NCBI GenBank assembly: GCA_019217005.1
Contig: JAHBNG010000028.1
Coordinates: forward strand, 62,001 to 126,000
Direction: 5' to 3'
Length of the DNA stretch: 64,000 nt
DNA from: Chloroflexi bacterium TSY
GTDB taxonomy: Bacteria; Chloroflexota; Anaerolineae; Caldilineales; Caldilineaceae
Shown here: positions 58,853 through 64,000 of the stretch, piece by piece
How positions within the stretch are numbered: position 1 is the first letter of the stretch
Layout: every line of letters begins with the position of its first letter
Notes under the pieces: generated by a model
What the model was told of the DNA's origin: nothing
The model's input: the letters and a program-made list of their open reading frames with translations, nothing else
Database searches by the model: none
Position numbers and translations under genes: made by a program

Positions 58853-59067
58853 GAACAAACAAGCTGTAAATGGTCGTAGGACTTTACCCCGATCTAGTCA
58901 CGAAGTCTTACCCCACCTGCTCGAGAGCTTCAAGTCGGTGCGACGAGAACTGACCTGAACAAGCCCGTATTTAGTCGAGCAATTTATGGTACGAATCCTA
59001 GTTGCTCACTACCTTACTCTGAAAGGGGGGAAAGTACTACGACTTTCTACAAACAAGCTGTTTGTTC
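58853..59067. repeat. Interrupted copy of the 33205-33254 palindrome
   Basis: The left part, GAACAAACAAGCTGTA then AATGGTCGTAGGACTTT, matches the cas6-downstream palindrome. About 155 bp later the other arm, AAGCTGTTTGTTC, appears, followed by TACAATAGGTCGAC as at the first locus. So the short palindrome has been opened by an insertion here. The rest of 58780-59279 holds no gene. Confidence 0.6.
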
Positions 59068-59279
59068 TACAATAGGTCGACACGCTACGTGGTATGCCAA
59101 ATTGTGTGGTTATTCGATTTCTCTCTGACTGAGATCAGCAATTTACACAATTTGTGCTATGCTACCACACGACACCTGACGCTGAAGTTCACCTGATTTG
59201 CCTTTGCAATTACAAAAAGGATAGCTGACTGTTTCATCCTGTCATCTTGTCATGAGTCTACAACCAGATCGAGCACTTT

Positions 59280-60125
59280 CTACTGTATATAATGCGTTGG
59301 TGTCCGCGAAGGCTCGAATGTGGCGTTCAGATCGGCATTCTTGACGGCATCTGGCACCTCCTCTGTCCACCAACTTGGCGGATCGGGGAAAGGAAAGACA
59401 TCGTGCCAAGCGAGCAAGAGCGTCCGACGCTGGTCGGTCTGGTTTGGCCAGGCACCATGCATGAGGCGGGCGTCGGCGATGATCAGGTCGCCAGCCTTCA
59501 TCGGCACATCGATGGCATTGGGATGGTCGGCAAAGATTGGGTCGTTCAGATCATCGATGGCTTGGATTTCGGCTTCATGGGCATCGGGGAGTGTATCATG
59601 TAGATCGATGCGCTTGCGGTGGGTGCCGGGAATCACGCGTAAGCAACCATTTTCGCGGGTTGTGTCGGTCATGTAGTAAGAAAGGAATATTTTTGTGGGC
59701 CAAGGGGTTGCTGAAACCGGACTATTCCAGTTCATGAAGTCCTGATGCCAGTAGAGCGGTGGGCCATAGGCTGGTTTGGACAAAACGATGATGCCACCGC
59801 TTGACTTCAACCCTTCCAAACAGAGCTGTTGGCAGATTTCTTTCTGCAATGGTTGGTCGATGATCCTACCCACAATCGGATCAGAAAAGCTTCTATTGTC
59901 CGGTTCGCGCCCCATGGTTGCCCATTTTTCTTCGGTATAAATATGTAAATCGCTCCCCTGATAACGATACTTGTGATCCACGGTGACCTTGGTAAACACA
60001 TCGTCGGACCAGGCGTGCAATTCATCGAGCAGCGGTTTCGGCATGACGCCTGGGACAAGTGTGTAGCCAAGCTCGACAAGTTCGTTGCGCTTGGTGAGGG
60101 CTTCAGCCGCGCTTAAATGTGCCAT
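59280..60125 (-). CDS. Phytanoyl-CoA dioxygenase (PhyH) family protein, second copy
   Basis: 281 residues from MAHLSAAEALTKRNELVELG, the start set by AAGGAGG. It has an Fe(II)/2-oxoglutarate site, with HxD in LYWHQDFMNW, distal His in DARLMHGAWPNQ and Arg in QRRTLLLAWHD. ENGCLRVIPGTH is the usual PhyH signature. It differs clearly from the protein at 25436-26230 outside these motifs. The substrate is unknown; the oxygenase and transporter genes downstream suggest a small-molecule catabolic island. Confidence 0.9.
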   Translation of the reverse strand: MAHLSAAEALTKRNELVELGYTLVPGVMPKPLLDELHAWSDDVFTKVTVDHKYRYQGSDLHIYTEEKWATMGREPDNRSFSDPIVGRIIDQPLQKEICQQLCLEGLKSSGGIIVLSKPAYGPPLYWHQDFMNWNSPVSATPWPTKIFLSYYMTDTTRENGCLRVIPGTHRKRIDLHDTLPDAHEAEIQAIDDLNDPIFADHPNAIDVPMKAGDLIIADARLMHGAWPNQTDQRRTLLLAWHDVFPFPDPPSWWTEEVPDAVKNADLNATFEPSRTPTHYIQ

Positions 60126-60311
60126 GAGAGTTCCTCCTTGATGATTTGAGTGCAATTATTTAAGATTCGTCGACTATGTTCAGGGTGATGTCGATCGTCC
60201 ATGCGGGTGAGCAGCAACATCCTTTTTTACACAAATGAACGGTCGGCCCATTGGCCGAGATCAGCGTCTTGAGTCGCTCTTCTCGGTGCACTTTTGCGGA
60301 TAGATCTGGCA

Positions 60312-61058
60312 TCAATCCGCCCGGCTCACATCCATCCGTTGTTCGAGCTTGCGTACAAAGTAGGAGACGATCAAGATCAACAACAGATATTCGACAATCA
60401 GCGCTGTGTAGATCTCCAGCGGGCGATACTCGGTGACGTTTAGCTCGTTTGCTTTGCGCGTCAGCTCGGCCAAGCCAATGACTGATACAAGTGACGACAT
60501 CTTCAAAACATAGACGAATTGATTTCCGAGCGGCGGTAGAATGCGGCGAATGGCCTGTGGCAAAATGACAAACCGCATGGACTGCCACGGGGTCAAACCC
60601 AACGAGGTAGCCGCCTCTCGTTGCCCTTGCCCAATTGACTGGATGCCGCTACGAAAGATTTCGGCCTCAAAGGCACTGTCGCTGAGCGCCAGAGCCAAAA
60701 CGCCAGCGGCAAAAACGTCTAACTCAATTCCCGTTGATATGGGCAATCCATAGTAGATCCACAACAGCAGAACCAACAGTGGAATGGAACGTAGGCCTTC
60801 CACATAAATTCGGTTGATGGTACGGGGTAACCGTTGAGGTGCCAGCGCCAATATCCCAATCAACAGTCCCAGCACCACGGAAAAAAGGAAAGCCAGCAGC
60901 GATACGCTAACTGTCGGCCACAGCCCACGCAGCAAAAACTGGAGATTGTCACGTCCTGCCGCCGTGAAGGGAGAAACAATATACCAACCCCAGGTATAGC
61001 GACGGCCACTGCTGCTGCATCCTGCGAGGAGGAGGATTGCCCAGACCAGACTAGACAT
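60312..61058 (-). CDS. Polar amino-acid ABC transporter permease
   Basis: 248 residues; the ATG at 61058 is chosen because the open frame upstream runs into a dispersed repeat. The first 20 residues (LVWAILLLAGCSSSG) look like a lipobox, odd for a permease. Five to six membrane helices follow, with WPTVSVSLLAFLFSVVLGLL and the EAA loop region REAATSLGLTPWQSMRFVIL, which contacts the ATPase. The substrate-binding gene is 200 bp upstream. No ATP-binding gene is in the window. Confidence 0.85.
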   Translation of the reverse strand: MSSLVWAILLLAGCSSSGRRYTWGWYIVSPFTAAGRDNLQFLLRGLWPTVSVSLLAFLFSVVLGLLIGILALAPQRLPRTINRIYVEGLRSIPLLVLLLWIYYGLPISTGIELDVFAAGVLALALSDSAFEAEIFRSGIQSIGQGQREAATSLGLTPWQSMRFVILPQAIRRILPPLGNQFVYVLKMSSLVSVIGLAELTRKANELNVTEYRPLEIYTALIVEYLLLILIVSYFVRKLEQRMDVSRAD

Positions 61059-61110
61059 CCTCGCAAAAGAGTGACCATTTTTACCATGAAGGGATTGAAG
61101 GAAGGAAAGA

Positions 61111-61190
61111 CAATCCGTCAGTCTCTTCACTCTCTTGATGGTTCTGTTTTTCGTGTCATCCACTAGAGATCCCGTCGAACCTGTAGCTCT
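61111..61190. repeat. Dispersed repeat, copy 2 (partner at 3205-3275)
   Basis: CACTCTCTTGATGGTTCT and GTGTCATCCACTAGAGATCC with GTCGAACC repeat the segment at 3205. It lies between the permease and binding-protein genes, so it may separate their transcription. Confidence 0.6.
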
Positions 61191-61260
61191 TTTCGTCTGG
61201 AAAAACGACGCACATTCATAGTCTTCACAACCACAATTGGTGTTACTCAAGACATTGATA

Positions 61261-62079
61261 TTACTCAAGCGCCAACCATTTAGCGCGCAACTCTTCAAGC
61301 CAACCGCTCTTTGTTTTCATGGTGATCCAGACGTTGATATAATTGATCAACACCTGATCTTTCTGTGGCGCGAGCAGCGCAATTGCGTTGGCGTTGCGGG
61401 GACCATCAACAGGAACGACCATCAGCTCGGAGTAGGTCTGAATCAGTTGCGATGCTTCAATGTTGCTTGTGATAGAAACATCTGCCCGTCCGGCTAGCAC
61501 CTCTTGAAAATCGCGCGCCGGAGATTCGACAGCGGTAATCTCAGCCTCGGGGAAGAGCGCACGAGCTTGCTCATCAAAAACAGTCCCTAGCGTAACAGCA
61601 ACGACGGTACCTGGACTGTTGATCTCTGCCCAACTGTTGTACTTGCCCTCATTTTCGCGCAGCATCAGCGGAACTGTACCCACTTCCACAATGGGCAGCG
61701 TGTAGCCAGCCGTTTTGGCACGGCCCATGTTCATTGATGCACCAGTCGTGATATGATATTTCCCTGCCGCCACGCCACTCACCAGGTTTGCCCAGTCTGT
61801 GGGAACGAACTCAATTTCTACGCCCATATCGGTAGCTAGTTGAGTGACCAGTTCGATATCGTGGCCAACATACTCATCGGTATCGGGGTTCTTAAAGCTC
61901 ATGGGGTTAAAGTCACCAGTCGTGCCGACCTTTAGCACTCCAGTCTCCAATATCTCTTCTAAGACCGATGGCTGGTCTGCGGGAGCCTGAAGAGCAACGG
62001 CACCTTGTTCACAGCCCGCTAGAAATATGGACACGAGGCCAATCAGTAGCCCGAAAAATTGTATACGATGCAAAAGCAT
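61261..62079 (-). CDS. Amino-acid ABC transporter substrate-binding lipoprotein
   Basis: 272 residues. The start at 62079 is preceded by AAGGAG, and in-frame codons upstream are discounted. A lipoprotein signal ends IGLVSIFLAGC (lipobox L-A-G-C, residues 18-22). The SBP_bac_3 fold follows with LKVGTTGDFNPMSFKNPDT, GHDIELVTQLATDMG, and SNIEASQLIQTY. It binds a polar amino acid or related compound and presents it to the permease at 60312. Confidence 0.9.
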   Translation of the reverse strand: MLLHRIQFFGLLIGLVSIFLAGCEQGAVALQAPADQPSVLEEILETGVLKVGTTGDFNPMSFKNPDTDEYVGHDIELVTQLATDMGVEIEFVPTDWANLVSGVAAGKYHITTGASMNMGRAKTAGYTLPIVEVGTVPLMLRENEGKYNSWAEINSPGTVVAVTLGTVFDEQARALFPEAEITAVESPARDFQEVLAGRADVSITSNIEASQLIQTYSELMVVPVDGPRNANAIALLAPQKDQVLINYINVWITMKTKSGWLEELRAKWLALE

Positions 62080-62192
62080 ATAGTTTTCTCCTTGTTGTGG
62101 GTCGCTCATCTTCCAAATGTGTGCAAACTGTCTCTTTGCCCAGAGAGGCATCTCTTCGAATGCACATAGGTGGGAGATGAGCCGTTGTGGGT

Positions 62193-63177
62193 TTAATAAT
62201 CAAGCCCCTGCTGCTTCATTGCGCGGCGGTAGTTAATCGCTACGGCATCGAACGTCAGGTGAAGTTCATCAGCCAGATCAAAGGGAACTTGCTCCGGTCG
62301 CTGAGATTCGACAATGCGCTGATCTTGGCCAAAGATGGTGTCTTCAAATCCTTGCAGCACCGAGTCCGGCTGGTCCAGGTCATAGTTGCGCCCAATGATG
62401 CAGTAGCCGCGGCAACGCTTTTCGCTAATTGGCTGGCCGACGTAGAAGTATACCATCCCCTTCTCTCCAACCCAAGCGCAACACAATCGTGTAGGGTAAA
62501 TGCACCTCGTAGCGGCTGCGACGTTCTGGTGCGACCACCTTTTCATTCGCAAAAACGGGGAAATCTTCTGAGTTGGTTGCTTCTGGCCGTACGATTGTGT
62601 AGTGGAGAACATGGTCATGGATCTCTACTTTGTGATCGGGTACCACTGGTCTATCTGGATCACCCAGCAGACCTGGGTGGACCCAGGGGAAGTGACCAAA
62701 ATCCGTAAAGTTTTCCAACTGTCGCGAGGCGTCGCTCTTCCACTCGTATGGGCCGGTGTCTACGATTTTCCAGTTCCCATTTTCCAACTCGGGTATCTCC
62801 GGAAGTGAGTAGATGGGCTCTTCTAGAGATACCCAAATTAAGCCATATCGCTCCTGGCAGAGAAAGCGCTTGACTCGAGCTTTGGAGGGAATGGATACTC
62901 CTTCTTTCTGGGGAATCTTCACACACCTACCATCAATGTTATATTCCCAGGCGTGGTAGGGACAGACAATACAATCGTTTTTGATCCAACCCAGCGAAAG
63001 CGCTGTTCCACGATGAATGCAGAGGTCTTGCATGGCATAGGGCGTGCCGTCCGCCGTCCGCCAAATTACGACCGCTTCACCCAGCAGCATAGAGTTGCAT
63101 GGTTCATCAGCAGGGATTGAGTCGCTATAGGCGACGGGGTGCCAACATTTATATAGCTTTTCGGGAAATTTGGACAT
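62193..63177 (-). pseudogene. Rieske [2Fe-2S] ring-hydroxylating oxygenase alpha subunit, one frameshift
   Basis: The start MSKFPEKLYKCWHPVAYSD is at 63177. Rieske ligands are in CIHRGTALSLGW and CPYHAWEY. The mononuclear iron motif ENFTDFGHFPWVHPG has the two histidines. The first frame ends after LRLGWREGDG at a C4 run (62457-62460). The next frame continues KGMVYFYVGQPISEKRCRG to DLADELHLTFDAVAINYRRA and the stop at 62193. Merged length is about 325 residues, short but typical of the Vanillate/phenoxybenzoate group. It would need a separate reductase, which is not seen. Confidence 0.82.
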
Positions 63178-64000
63178 TATCATCTTCTCCAATGCATTCA
63201 GCAAGTACATTCCCCCGACGACAAAAACAGGATGAATTGATTTCGATGTCAGCCTTGGCCAGTGCCTGGTCCAGCCTAGGTTTGATCTTGGTGGCCTCTT
63301 TATGCTCGCCCAACATTTGCAGACATTCATAATAACCATGTAGGCTCCATACATTATTTAAATGCCAAAAGGGACGGCCCAAGGTATTATCCAATCCGAG
63401 GTCTGCTCGATAGACGGCCGCAGCCTCTTCAACGTGATCCTGCTCCAAAAGAAGCGCTCCCAATGCATGACGAGTCGGCTGCATCCACACCCAGGGTTCG
63501 GTATATTTGAGGTTGTCGTGCAATTCAACCGATTTACGCAGATAAGTATAGGCGACTTCATAGTTTTGCTTGCGATATTCTAGCTCACCATAGAGCATTT
63601 GCCGGCCCACATCCAGAATGTCCCGCGCTTCGTTATTAAAGATCATTCGCTTGTTGGGAACTCGTAAATACGCTTCCTCAAAGAGAGTGATTTTCGTCTC
63701 AGCCGCTTCGATTTGCCCCAACGCAGCATGAGCGACCCCTTTGGCATAGTGCAGAAGTGCAATCGTGACGCAGTAGGATTCTGAGTCATCGGGCAAAGGC
63801 ACGTCAAGGATCTCTTGCCACTTTCCAAAACGAATGTAAACATGGATTCGCATCGCCGAAAATCCATCCATATAGTGCAGAAAGAGAACTTTGCCCTCTT
63901 TCATCAACTCCGGAGAGATCATCGCTGCCATTTCATCTGCTGCTGCGATCGCTTTTCGGGATTGTCCCAGAAACATAGCGGAGTACATAACAAAATGGAT
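63149..64000 (-). CDS. TPR-repeat protein, 5' end outside the window
   Basis: The frame is open to the right edge. It contains helical repeats such as IALLHYAKGVAHAALGQIEA and MLYGELEYRKQNYEVAYTYL, HALGALLLEQDHVEEAAAVY and GYYECLQMLGEHKEATKIKP. It may be the end of a larger regulator or scaffold. It overlaps the start of the Rieske gene by 29 bases, so they are co-transcribed. Confidence 0.7.
   Translation of the reverse strand: MHFVMYSAMFLGQSRKAIAAADEMAAMISPELMKEGKVLFLHYMDGFSAMRIHVYIRFGKWQEILDVPLPDDSESYCVTIALLHYAKGVAHAALGQIEAAETKITLFEEAYLRVPNKRMIFNNEARDILDVGRQMLYGELEYRKQNYEVAYTYLRKSVELHDNLKYTEPWVWMQPTRHALGALLLEQDHVEEAAAVYRADLGLDNTLGRPFWHLNNVWSLHGYYECLQMLGEHKEATKIKPRLDQALAKADIEINSSCFCRRGNVLAECIGEDDNVQISRKAI

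Noticed and set aside
1..64000. tRNA or rRNA genes, replication origin, riboswitch
   Set aside because: I searched by eye for cloverleaf ends, 16S/23S motifs, DnaA boxes and common riboswitch cores and saw none convincing.

Overview
The window looks like a chromosomal piece of an environmental bacterium, most likely a Chloroflexota-type lineage. The hints are a MalT-like LuxR regulator, DUF4058, DUF1703-type AAA-ATPase, phytanoyl-CoA dioxygenases, an acetoacetyl-CoA synthetase, an ISAzo13 element and a type III-A CRISPR locus. This placement is inferred from gene content only. No rRNA or tRNA was recognised. Base composition looks balanced, the standard code is used, and TAG, TGA and TAA are all ordinary stops here.

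Layout. 1-6.3 kb: a truncated MalT-like regulator, divergent from a ribbon-helix-helix repressor with an operator-like promoter, then a thiolase, B12-binding subunit and MeaB GTPase operon. 6.3-20.1 kb: a transposon-rich stretch. Three IS types (one in two copies) surround or break an S51-type peptidase gene, an FtsX-type permease, a toxin-antitoxin pair and a fatty-acid desaturase. 20.2-31.9 kb: catabolic genes (CocE-type hydrolase, HyuB, PhyH, TIM-barrel isomerase, GNAT, TPP enzyme, acetoacetyl-CoA synthetase) and a DUF1703 ATPase. 32-49 kb: a complete but damaged type III-A CRISPR-Cas locus, all read on the minus strand. Its order in the direction of transcription is array C, a ring-nuclease-like/LuxR-HTH fusion, cas10, csm2, csm3, csm4, csm5, a Csm6-like CARF-HEPN gene, a membrane CARF (Cam1-like) gene, array B, cas6, array A. 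No cas1 or cas2 is present. 50-54 kb: a giant two-domain glycosidase-like protein. 54-55.6 kb: a third copy of the first IS. 56-64 kb: DUF4058, a two-domain alpha/beta hydrolase, a second PhyH, an amino-acid ABC permease and binding protein, a Rieske oxygenase and the end of a TPR protein.

How the parts fit. The Cas10 GGDD palm domain should make cyclic oligoadenylate. Three potential ligand sensors follow: a soluble HEPN RNase, a membrane effector, and a ring-nuclease-like domain fused to a DNA-binding domain. Each arm carries a lesion: an IS in csm6, frameshifts and a stop in the membrane gene, a TAG in csm2, a frameshift in cas10, and an IS in a spacer of array C. Many breaks lie in homopolymer runs, so base-calling errors must be excluded before calling genes dead. 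The IS insertions have clean target duplications and are real events.

The intergenic regions are unusually rich in long inverted repeats, several of them MITE-like. One interrupts a conserved palindrome in a CRISPR leader.
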